Positions 1 to 5,832 of a stretch of 6,596 nt of DNA are shown here, piece by piece. The notes beneath the pieces were generated by a model. That model was not told the DNA's origin. It saw only the letters and a program-made list of their open reading frames with translations, and did not search any database. The stretch comes from Verrucomicrobiota bacterium (GTDB lineage Bacteria; Verrucomicrobiota; Verrucomicrobiia; Chthoniobacterales; UBA10450), in assembly GCA_003219945.1 (NCBI GenBank), contig QHQV01000364.1, positions 5,354 to 11,949 on the forward strand. The letters run 5' to 3'. Position numbers and translations under genes: made by a program. How positions within the stretch are numbered: the first letter of the stretch is position 1; each line of letters starts with the position of its first letter.

Positions 1-1
1 C

Positions 2-340
2 TGGACCGGTAATGAAATGATCGTCTGGGGCGGAACTACCATTTGTCCTCCGTGCTACTCCTACACCGGCGGCAGGTACAATCCTAATACGGACAGTTGG
101 ACAGCGACGAGTATCATTAATGTCCCGTCTAGCCGATACGACCACACAGCAGTTTGGACCGGTAATGAAATGATCGTTTGGGGCGGGTACAGTCAGTATG
201 AGGGTTCTTTCAACACCGGCGGCAGATACAGTCCCGCCGCGAATAGTTGGACGAGTACAAGCATCGTCAACGCTCCCGCTGCTCGATCCCAACATACCGC
301 AGTCTGGACCGGAGTAGAGATGATCGTGTGGGGAGGGATA
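2..340 (+). repeat. DNA-level tandem repeat encoding kelch blades (period 150-153 bp)
   Basis: The segment starting TGGACCGG recurs at 2, 155 and 305, so units are 51 and 50 codons long. The first two copies are nearly identical through GGTAATGAAATGATCGT, and the third has diverged more (GGAGTAGAGATGATCGT). Such similarity inside one gene suggests recent unit duplication and allows unit number to change by recombination. Confidence 0.8.
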
Positions 341-493
341 ATACCGGGACCAACACCAATTACAACAGCTACTCCGACAGCAACACCCACAGCCACCGCT
401 ACAGCCACATCTTCGCCGACGCCCCCGGCGACACCAACGCCGAGAATTGCTCCAACGCCCAGACTGCGTCCCACGCCGCCACCGCATCCATAA
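2..493 (+). CDS. Kelch-repeat protein, C-terminal part (5' end outside window)
   Basis: The reading frame is open from the first bases of the window and ends at TAA 491-493, giving the last 163 residues of a longer protein. Two full kelch-like units and the start of a third are visible, each with the order TGGRY..., a D/N-SW strand, an (A/S)R..HTAVWTG turn and a final MIVWGG strand. These are the blades of a beta-propeller. The propeller is followed by about 47 residues made almost only of Thr, Pro and Ala, ending TPRLRPTPPPHP. Kelch propellers usually bind proteins or glycans and this subfamily is probably exported, but the signal region lies outside the window and no enzymatic role can be read. 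The family is seen directly in the repeats; surface location is inference. The frame at 500-898 directly downstream looks like a broken relative. Confidence 0.88.
   Translation, partial: WTGNEMIVWGGTTICPPCYSYTGGRYNPNTDSWTATSIINVPSSRYDHTAVWTGNEMIVWGGYSQYEGSFNTGGRYSPAANSWTSTSIVNAPAARSQHTAVWTGVEMIVWGGIIPGPTPITTATPTATPTATATATSSPTPPATPTPRIAPTPRLRPTPPPHP
350..490 (+). repeat. Low-complexity Thr/Pro/Ala-coding tail
   Basis: The run consists mainly of ACx, CCx and GCx codons, giving imperfect 6-12 bp periodicity and a protein tail of alternating TPT/TAT units that closes with PRIAPTPRLRPTPPPHP. A disordered, extended, possibly wall-spanning or O-glycosylated linker is a reasonable inference. The strong strand composition creates long but meaningless antisense frames rich in Val, Ala and Gly. 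Confidence 0.75.
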
Positions 494-499
494 CTATCT

Positions 500-898
500 A
501 TGAAAAGGAAACGCATTCCCCAATTCGGCTCGTTTACCCTGCAGCTAGTCCTTTGCTCAACGCCAGTCTGCTCGATGATCACGGGAACACTGTTGGCTTT
601 TTTTCATCCCGAAGCGTCAGCGAAAGCTTCTCATCCCGCAGGCGCGGCACTGACGTTTGCAGAACGCGTCGCTTATCAACGAGCAATTGAGGACGTTTAC
701 TGACGTCACCGCATCTGGCCCAAAGAACGGCCCGACCCCTAGTCATCACTCGACGCGGTGATGTCGCAGGCCGAGCTTGAAAACAAAGTTACAGACTATC
801 TCCGCAAGTCACAAGCGCTGGAGGCCGCCTAGTCCGACGCCCGCGCCAAGACCTATCCCGCTCCGCGATCTCATCCAACCCCACATCCGCGCCCGTAG
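500..898 (+). pseudogene. Decayed N-terminal module of a kelch-family paralogue
   Basis: The frame begins at ATG 500, 6 bp after the stop of the kelch gene, with a basic start (MKRKRIPQFGSF) and a hydrophobic stretch typical of a signal or anchor. It continues LTFAERVAYQRAIEDVY and then meets TGA at 701-703. The same frame goes on RHRIWPKERPDP, TAG at 740-742, then SSLDAVMSQAELENKVTDYLRKSQALEAA, TAG at 830-832, and finally a Pro-rich end PAPRSHPTPHPRP with TAG at 896-898. No frameshift is needed over 399 bases. From memory, proteins with the series AYQRAIE(D/E)VYWRHRIWPKE...LDAVMSQAQLEKKV..YLRKSQALE are long exported proteins that often carry C-terminal kelch repeats; the first TGA would then replace a Trp TGG. 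I read this as a tandem copy that lost its middle and propeller by deletion and then gained nonsense mutations. A short 67-residue peptide (500-703) could still be made. The link to the kelch family is recalled, not tested. Confidence 0.72.
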
Positions 899-927
899 GG
901 TAGGCGATTGAGGTCAATCGCCCCTAC
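895..927. repeat. Imperfect palindrome between convergent genes, possible terminator
   Basis: GTAGGG (895-900) pairs with CCCTAC (922-927) and GCGATTGA (904-911) with TCAATCGC (914-921), leaving TAG 901-903 unpaired. The terminal bases would open to give a small loop of about 4 nt. There is no T-tract, so it is not a textbook intrinsic terminator, but its place between converging frames fits a bidirectional transcription end or a dispersed REP-like element. It carries the TGA stop of the aminotransferase (914-916, - strand) and the last TAG of the kelch remnant (896-898). Confidence 0.65.
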
Positions 928-1999
928 CTAATGCGCGAGTGATGCGGTTGAGGCCTTCGGCGAACATTTCGGTATTAACGCCCATGCCGATGCGAAAGTG
1001 ATCGGACATTTCAAAAAAGCGGCCCGGGACGGCTGAGGTGTCGAACTCCGATCGCAGGCGCTCGAGAAAAGCGTCCGCGTTTCTTCCGCTGTCGCAAGAT
1101 AATCGCGGGAACGAGGTCGTGCCCCAGTTGGTCTCAACCACAGAGACCGCCGATTGCTGCGCGAGAAATTCACGGAGCGATTTGCGATCGGCTTCCACGA
1201 TTCGCCGAGCTCGTTCACGAAGGAGATCGAGATGTCGGAATGCAGCGACGCTGAGCAATTCTCCCAGATGAACCGGTGTGGCGCTGTAAAGATCGTTCAG
1301 GCGGCGGATTTTCCATGCGAGATCAGGCTGCGCCAGAATCCATCCGCATCGCAGACCGCTGACCCCATAGACCTTCGTTAAACTGCTGGTGACGACGAAT
1401 TGCGGCCCGAGGTGAAATGACGTGCGCGGCGTATTCTCGTAAACGGCGTCCAGATAAACTTCATCGACGAGCATGAATGCCCCGATGCTTCGCGCCGTAT
1501 CCCCGACTTCGCGCAAAACAGAATCGGGCGTAAGCACGCTCGTTGGATTATGCAGATTCGTGATCACGATCAGGCGCGTCTTCGGCGTCGCGCAACGGCG
1601 AACTTCCGCGGCATCGATCGTCCAGCCGTTTTCTTCCGGGCGCCGAAAACGTTTCACGTTCGCTTCGAGATAATGGGCGATGTCCAAGATCGGTCCGTAC
1701 GTCGGATGTTCGATCAAAACTTCGTCGCCGGGTTCAATGATCGCGGCCATGGCGAGATGATTTGCCATTGATGTGCCGGCAGCTTCGACCACGCACTCGC
1801 GACCGACGCCGTGATGCGCAGCGATCGCTCTCTGCAACGGCGGATAGCCGTAGCTGTTGTCACCGTTGATTTCGAGCTCCTTGACATCAATCGGCAACTC
1901 GCGAAAAGGAAAAGGAGCCACGCCGCTCGTTGCGAGATTGAACCGCGCACGGCTCTGCGTCTTCGACCAATGCATGTAATCGGAATGCTTGTGTCTCAT
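914..1999 (-). CDS. PLP-dependent class I/II aminotransferase
   Basis: The 361-residue protein is a fold-type I pyridoxal-phosphate enzyme that should move the amino group of an amino acid to a 2-oxo acid in the cytoplasm. Landmarks are GYPPLQRAIAAHHGV (51-65), the cofactor-stacking region HPTYGP (98-103), NLHNPTS with the pyridine-ring Asn at 151, LVDEVY with Asp179, the Schiff-base Lys209 in SSLTKVYG, GLRCGW with Arg217 for the phosphate, and FRIGMG with Arg336, expected to hold the substrate carboxylate. Length is close to the 360-400 usual for this class. The frame is open to an ATG at 2062, but ATG 1999 is preferred because it overlaps the permease stop as ATGA and the extra 21 residues lie inside the permease gene. 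ATG 1975 is also possible. The last residues GRGD and the stop come from the palindrome at 895-927. Substrate specificity cannot be read. The usual NP(T)G motif has Ser instead of Gly. Confidence 0.88.
   Translation of the reverse strand: MRHKHSDYMHWSKTQSRARFNLATSGVAPFPFRELPIDVKELEINGDNSYGYPPLQRAIAAHHGVGRECVVEAAGTSMANHLAMAAIIEPGDEVLIEHPTYGPILDIAHYLEANVKRFRRPEENGWTIDAAEVRRCATPKTRLIVITNLHNPTSVLTPDSVLREVGDTARSIGAFMLVDEVYLDAVYENTPRTSFHLGPQFVVTSSLTKVYGVSGLRCGWILAQPDLAWKIRRLNDLYSATPVHLGELLSVAAFRHLDLLRERARRIVEADRKSLREFLAQQSAVSVVETNWGTTSFPRLSCDSGRNADAFLERLRSEFDTSAVPGRFFEMSDHFRIGMGVNTEMFAEGLNRITRALGRGD
1996..1999 (-). promoter_or_regulatory. ATGA stop/start overlap coupling permease and aminotransferase
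   Basis: On the - strand the start codon ATG (1999-1997) shares bases with the permease stop TGA (1998-1996). No strong Shine-Dalgarno stands at normal spacing: the nearest purine-rich site, GGAG, is over 20 nt upstream. Re-initiation by ribosomes finishing the permease is therefore the likely way the aminotransferase is started, and this overlap decides its start. Confidence 0.75.
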
Positions 2000-3327
2000 G
2001 AGCGTGCTCGTCTGAATCTGCTCCAGAAATAATAAACTGGCAGCCCGGCCAGCATAATGCACAGCGCGATCGCGCTATTTCGAGGTGAAGCGATGATGGC
2101 GCTGAGGACAATGGCTGCGCATGACAACACGAACAGCATCGTCGTGAACGGATGACCGGGGACGCGGTAAGTAACGGAGTCCGATCCAATTTGGCGCCGG
2201 CGTAGGATGAAAAGCGCGGCCGCAGTCATTCCGAAAAATATGAAATCGACGGTGACTTCAAAATTTAGAATCTCACCATACGTCCCGGAACAAGCGATAA
2301 TGATTGCGGCGAACCCCTGAAGAATGATTGCAACGACCGGCGCCTCCGCTTCTCCGAACAGTTTCCCTACGCTAGAAAAGAAAAGTCCGTCGCGAGCCAT
2401 CGCGTAATACACGCGCGGAGCAGTGAGCATACTTTGGCTGAGGAATCCGAGCGCGGAAATTGTGATGGCGAACGCGATCCAACGGGCGCCGCTTTCGCCC
2501 AGCGCCACCCGCATAAGATCCGATGCAGGCGTTGTGGTTGCATCGAGTCCAGCCGGACCAAGCACTCGCAAACACGCGACGTTCACTGCAAGATAAAGCG
2601 TTACAACGCCAGCGACACCTAACAACAATCCGCGCGACAGGTTGCGGCGCGGATCTCGAATCTCAGCAGCGACAAAAGTGGCCGTCTGCCAGCCACCGTA
2701 CGCGAACGCAATCGGGACCATCGCCGCGCCGATGCTTTTGAGAACATCGAATGAGAACGGTCTTTGGACCAACGAGCTCGATGCATCCGGCGCATGACCA
2801 CCAGCAGCAAATCCGATTATTACCAGCGCCGCAATTGCGACAATTTTCAGCAGCATAAGAACGCTCTGGACATTGCTACCGGCGCGCGCGCCGAAACAAT
2901 TGATGCCGGTCAACGCGAGCAACGCTACGGCGGCGATGGCGCTCTCGTTCCAAGCTATTCCAGTGAGGGTGCGAAAGTACGAGGCGAAAATCACCGCGAC
3001 TGCGGCCATGCCGCCAGTCTGCGTAACCAGAAGCAGTCCCCATCCATACACGAACGCGACGGCAGGATGATACGCCTCGCGCAGATAGGCGTATTGACCG
3101 CCGGCCGCGCCGGGCAAACGCGTCCCAAGTTCAGCCCAGATGAATGCGCCGCACATCGCGAGCAACCCGCCAAGCACCCAAACGCTGAAGATCAGAAAAG
3201 GCGTATGCACGCGGTGCGCGACCTCGGACGGGTTGGCAAAGATTCCCGCGCCCACGATGCCGCCCATCACGATCATGGTCGCGTCAAATAAACCAAGCTG
3301 ACGGTGCGGTTTATGCGGTGTTGTCAT
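1996..3327 (-). CDS. APC-superfamily amino acid permease
   Basis: The 443-residue protein is an inner-membrane carrier with about 12 hydrophobic segments, the usual number and length for the amino acid-polyamine-organocation family. TM1 holds the unwound substrate site GGIVGAGIF (22-30). The TM2 end and loop read ELGTRLPGAAGGQYAYLREA (66-85), TM6 has FAYGGW (208-213), and the following loop has the conserved E-I-R-D-P-R-R-N (222-229). The pattern resembles the LAT/SteT-like exchangers for neutral amino acids, but the substrate is not determined. Its stop overlaps the aminotransferase start (ATGA), so transport and transamination are likely produced together. The ATG at 3327 is the only good start before TM1, yet it lies inside the arm of an intergenic palindrome and lacks a well-spaced Shine-Dalgarno (only GGA directly beside the ATG). 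Translation may be weak or rely on upstream reading. Confidence 0.9.
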   Translation of the reverse strand: MTTPHKPHRQLGLFDATMIVMGGIVGAGIFANPSEVAHRVHTPFLIFSVWVLGGLLAMCGAFIWAELGTRLPGAAGGQYAYLREAYHPAVAFVYGWGLLLVTQTGGMAAVAVIFASYFRTLTGIAWNESAIAAVALLALTGINCFGARAGSNVQSVLMLLKIVAIAALVIIGFAAGGHAPDASSSLVQRPFSFDVLKSIGAAMVPIAFAYGGWQTATFVAAEIRDPRRNLSRGLLLGVAGVVTLYLAVNVACLRVLGPAGLDATTTPASDLMRVALGESGARWIAFAITISALGFLSQSMLTAPRVYYAMARDGLFFSSVGKLFGEAEAPVVAIILQGFAAIIIACSGTYGEILNFEVTVDFIFFGMTAAALFILRRRQIGSDSVTYRVPGHPFTTMLFVLSCAAIVLSAIIASPRNSAIALCIMLAGLPVYYFWSRFRRARS

Positions 3328-3446
3328 TCCGAGCGGAGTCGAGGCTGCAACGCAGCCGCCGGAGGCGGAGAGGGGCCAGACTTTCCATCCCGTGGTTTAG
3401 CGCTTACGTCGCGTCGCGGGATGTCTCGACTTTTGCTCGACATGAC
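3323..3446. repeat. Composite intergenic palindrome between glycosyltransferase and permease
   Basis: The left end (3323-3343, GTCATTCCGAGC...AGTCGAG) is an imperfect inverted match to the right end (3425-3446, CTCGACTTTTGCTCGACATG plus AC). Nested inside are GGCTGC/GCAGCC (3343-3348 with 3352-3357), CCGCC/GGCGG (3356-3360 with 3364-3368) and CATCCCG/CGGGATG (3386-3392 with 3417-3423). The arms look like the 'TCATTCCGAGCG(A/G)AGTCGAG' intergenic repeat I recall from several bacterial phyla, so this is probably a non-autonomous mobile or REP-like unit. It fills most of the 146-bp gap, encodes no protein and includes the permease ATG. Confidence 0.7.
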
Positions 3447-3473
3447 GATTGAGAGGCGGAGAGCCTTCTCATG

Positions 3474-5126
3474 TCAACGCACCGTCAGCTTGTATATCCT
3501 AAATTCCGGCGTCGCCTCGATCAGCGTGGAGTTTTGCAGGAGATACTCAGCAAACTCAGGATACGACTGCAGCCACGAAAAAGTATTCCTGGTGAAAACA
3601 AAATGTGTTGTTCCGCGGCGCCGCAAGCGCTCAAGATTCTCGATTGCCTGTTCGCTGTCGTCCGGGTTGCCGTTGTAAATCGCGTTTTCCTCAAGGAAAT
3701 GCCAGCCCTTGCGCTCGGCATAGTAAAAGATGGTCGGATCGCCCATGTCCGCGGCCACGATCAATGCATCGGACGGTGTCAGTTTTTTCACTTCCAGACC
3801 TGCATCGCGAAGTTGCGCCGCAGATGATTCATAAAATGGTCGGACACAGACGAAGGCAGGAATTAGGAAGCTGACTGCAAGCACGATTGACGATGTGATT
3901 GCAGCAAAGCGCGAAGAGATTCTGGACCCGACAAAGGCACATCCGGCACCGGCAAAGGCAGCGGCGATCGGAACCAGCGGAAGTTGGTACCATCGGTGGC
4001 GATTCCCGTACCCGACAACGACGATAAAAACAATCATTGCAGCTAGCCACCAATGAAAAAGACGAGAGTAGCTTCGATCCCGCGACTGCGTGACGAACAA
4101 TCCGACGAGCGCCATCGCTGAGAGAGTCGGCGTGAGGCTGGATACCAAACTCTGTTGCGCAATGTGCGAATACCACGAGAAAGATTCGATTCGAATTCCG
4201 CCGGCGCCGAAGAAATGATGGGGATAAAACGTTTCTACAATTTGATGCGCGTGCCAGTACCAGATCACAGACGGTAGCAGCGCGATCGCTGTAAAAATCG
4301 CTGCTGCGCCAACAACTGTACGGCGTTGGACTCGTTCGACCCCGCTCAGTCGCTCTAACGAGCTACCTGTCGATATCATTCGCGTCTCCGCGGCTCCATT
4401 CTGTGAAACGCCTGGTGTCCGATACAGACGCCCCACAACGATGTAGGCCAGCGGCACGACGATGACGATGCTCGTGATTTTGATGAGAAACGACAGCGAA
4501 AGTGCAATGGCGGCTACGAGGAATGACGACGATTCATTATGCTCGACATACCGCAGAAGAAGATACAACCCGACAATCGCAAAGCTAAGCGACGGCACAT
4601 CGGGCATGAACGACCGGCCCGCAAAAATATTTACTGGCGCAAAACTATAGAAGAACGTCGCCCAGACCGCTGCCGTGCTTCCAAAGATCTCCCGGACGAG
4701 CAAAAAGAAACATGGCAGTGAAACCGCGAACAAAATGACCGCCTGAATTCGCCCCACCCATTCGTGTATACCGGCAAACTTGTAGCAAAGCGCTGCGATG
4801 AATGGCAAAATTGGAAATTCGGTTCCAACATAACCGGGCGCATTGCCCGCCCAATCAATTTGCGGATAGGCGAAACGAAATCCGTTTTGCAAAAAATTGC
4901 GTGCAATCGCAGCAACATCGCTTTGCCGCCAGCTCCAGTGATCGACGTAAGGCTGACTAATCAAAATCAGCCGCGCCGCCACCGCGAGAATCCCTATCAC
5001 GATCACGAGGTTCGTCGCTCGGTAATCGCAAGGAGTTGCAAGAGCTTTCGCGCATGGAAGGAGGTATCGGCTTGGCGGAGATCCACCTCTCCCCTCACTC
5101 AAGGGGAGAGGACTGAGGTGGCGCAT
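3474..5126 (-). CDS. GT-C fold glycosyltransferase, GT39/ArnT-like membrane protein
   Basis: The frame encodes up to 550 residues with many hydrophobic segments and a short hydrophilic C-terminal domain (from about residue 440) ending IYKLTVR. After the first membrane helix (about 40-57) comes the acidic periplasmic loop DHWSWRQSD (62-70), followed by EFP (103-105) and RSFMPDVPS (171-179). This layout is that of lipid-phosphate-sugar-dependent transferases of the PMT/ArnT type, which place a sugar from a polyprenyl-phosphate donor onto a lipid, glycan or protein on the outer face of the inner membrane. Donor and acceptor are unknown. The first about 36 residues (SPLPLSEGRGG...) translate a palindromic repeat and are doubtful. 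A GTG at 5006 or 5000, directly before the first helix, may be the true start, though neither has a clear Shine-Dalgarno. It is transcribed towards the permease and could share its message. Confidence 0.82.
   Translation of the reverse strand: MRHLSPLPLSEGRGGSPPSRYLLPCAKALATPCDYRATNLVIVIGILAVAARLILISQPYVDHWSWRQSDVAAIARNFLQNGFRFAYPQIDWAGNAPGYVGTEFPILPFIAALCYKFAGIHEWVGRIQAVILFAVSLPCFFLLVREIFGSTAAVWATFFYSFAPVNIFAGRSFMPDVPSLSFAIVGLYLLLRYVEHNESSSFLVAAIALSLSFLIKITSIVIVVPLAYIVVGRLYRTPGVSQNGAAETRMISTGSSLERLSGVERVQRRTVVGAAAIFTAIALLPSVIWYWHAHQIVETFYPHHFFGAGGIRIESFSWYSHIAQQSLVSSLTPTLSAMALVGLFVTQSRDRSYSRLFHWWLAAMIVFIVVVGYGNRHRWYQLPLVPIAAAFAGAGCAFVGSRISSRFAAITSSIVLAVSFLIPAFVCVRPFYESSAAQLRDAGLEVKKLTPSDALIVAADMGDPTIFYYAERKGWHFLEENAIYNGNPDDSEQAIENLERLRRRGTTHFVFTRNTFSWLQSYPEFAEYLLQNSTLIEATPEFRIYKLTVR
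5083..5121. repeat. CCTCTCCCC hairpin repeat upstream of / within the glycosyltransferase start
   Basis: CCTCTCCCCT (5086-5095) and AGGGGAGAGG (5102-5111) form a perfect 10-bp stem with loop CACTCA. A second pairing, CCACCTC (5083-5089) with GAGGTGG (5115-5121), competes for the same left arm. Hairpins of this type are common dispersed intergenic repeats, and their translation PLPLSEGRG is a familiar artefact at over-extended protein N termini. Confidence 0.72.
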
Positions 5127-5138
5127 CCCGCAAGCGTC

Positions 5139-5171
5139 TTGACAAGCGAGGTAAAGTCAATCGGGTAGAGT
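5139..5171 (+). promoter_or_regulatory. Tentative promoter for the secreted-protein gene
   Basis: TTGACA at 5139-5144 is a perfect sigma70-type -35 hexamer. The best -10 candidate, TAGAGT (5166-5171), matches 4 of 6 positions but at a 21-bp spacing, longer than the usual 16-18, so the pair is weak. TTGAC (5139-5143) and GTCAA (5156-5160) also form an inverted pair that could be an operator or overlapping divergent -35 elements. Confidence 0.3.
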
Positions 5172-5179
5172 ACTCGCGC

Positions 5180-5183
5180 AGGA
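5180..5183 (+). promoter_or_regulatory. Ribosome binding site AGGA for the gene at 5193
   Basis: AGGA ends 9 nt before ATG 5193, a normal spacing, and supports that start over internal ATGs. Confidence 0.6.
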
Positions 5184-5192
5184 CGCGCTCAC

Positions 5193-5753
5193 ATGAAATC
5201 AACGGGTCGTGTTTGTTCTCCGGGACGCGCCGGATTTTTTGCGTTGATGCTGTTCGCCGCGTTTGGCCTCAGCGCAGCGCGCGCACAGAACGAACCGATC
5301 CTCGTGCCTGACGCTGTCGATTATCAGAAGTTACTGGCGATTCTTCCGGAGCCGCCGTCAGGTTGGACTGCCGATAAGCCGGAGGGTTCGACCGAAGACA
5401 TGGGCGGATTCAAAATCACGAACGTGCATCGCGATTATCACAAGGGCGGGGGGGGAAAGGCGCCGAGCGCTGCAATCAGCATTCTCGATTCCGTTTCAAA
5501 CCCTGATTATGTGAGCGCTACAACCGAAGCGTGGAAGAGCAACAGCGACACGAGCGAAGGCTACGCCAAATCGGTGAACATTGATGGCAATCCCGGGTTC
5601 GAAACATTCGAAAAAGACACCAAGCACGCTGCGCTCTGGGTGATGGTCGCTGATCGTTATTTCGTCCAGGTCGAGTTGCAAAACCAGGAGCCCGGCGAAT
5701 TGCAAGAGTGGATCAAGCGCGTTGATCTCAAGAACCTGGCCGCGATCAAATAG
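5193..5753 (+). CDS. Small secreted protein of unknown function
   Basis: The 186-residue product begins with basic residues, a hydrophobic core (about 14-28, FFALMLFAAFGLSAA) and an ARA-Q junction near residue 31, a good signal peptidase I site, so it should be periplasmic or outside the cell. The mature part has no lipobox and no other membrane segment. It reads LLAILPEPPSGWTADKPEG early, then alternating strand-like segments (FKITNVHRDY, SAAISILDSV, KSVNIDGNPGFETFE, ALWVMVADRYFVQVEL) and a C-terminal helix (EWIKRVDLKNLAAI). This outline recalls small alpha/beta proteins of the PsbP/LpqN type, but that is only a fold-level guess. I do not recognise the family. AGGA 9 nt upstream supports the start. 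An 8-base G run (5448-5455) codes for part of GGGG and is a possible slippage site. The gene stands alone, divergent from the glycosyltransferase and convergent with PCMT. Confidence 0.8.
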   Translation: MKSTGRVCSPGRAGFFALMLFAAFGLSAARAQNEPILVPDAVDYQKLLAILPEPPSGWTADKPEGSTEDMGGFKITNVHRDYHKGGGGKAPSAAISILDSVSNPDYVSATTEAWKSNSDTSEGYAKSVNIDGNPGFETFEKDTKHAALWVMVADRYFVQVELQNQEPGELQEWIKRVDLKNLAAIK

Positions 5754-5755
5754 GC

Positions 5756-5830
5756 TGTAGCCGCCGCTCTGTGGGGGCTTCCAGTTTAAACACGCGTTAC
5801 TCTCGCGCTTCGCACAGCGAAGCGGCTACA
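5756..5830. repeat. Palindromic repeat between convergent genes, possible bidirectional terminator
   Basis: TGTAGCCGCCGCTCTGTG (5756-5773) and CACAGCGAAGCGGCTACA (5813-5830) pair at 15 of 18 positions. The right half contains its own 8-bp hairpin, CGCTTCGC (5806-5813) with GCGAAGCG (5817-5824), loop ACA. It fills the whole gap between two converging genes. I recall similar TGTAGCCGCTTCGCTGTG elements as dispersed repeats in verrucomicrobial genomes. There is no U-tract, so termination is inference. Confidence 0.7.
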
Positions 5831-5832
5831 AG

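Noticed and set aside
193..582. 129-codon frame on the - strand opposite the kelch tail
   Set aside because: Its long Val/Ala/Gly run is just the complement of the Thr/Pro codons; it has no family features.
247..690. 147-codon + strand frame overlapping the kelch end and the remnant
   Set aside because: It reads the Thr/Pro region in a shifted frame (Asn/Ser/His-rich) and crosses from one real frame to another; a shadow.
2764..3291. 175-codon + strand frame
   Set aside because: It is antisense to well-supported permease membrane segments and its Arg/His/Gln-rich product has no recognisable domain.
5058..5064. AAGGAGG, a perfect Shine-Dalgarno-like sequence on the + strand
   Set aside because: Only a TTG and a very short frame follow; most likely chance or part of the repeat.
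4764..5168. 134-codon + strand frame antisense to the glycosyltransferase
   Set aside because: It includes the hairpin repeat and antisense of conserved motifs; no Shine-Dalgarno or domain.
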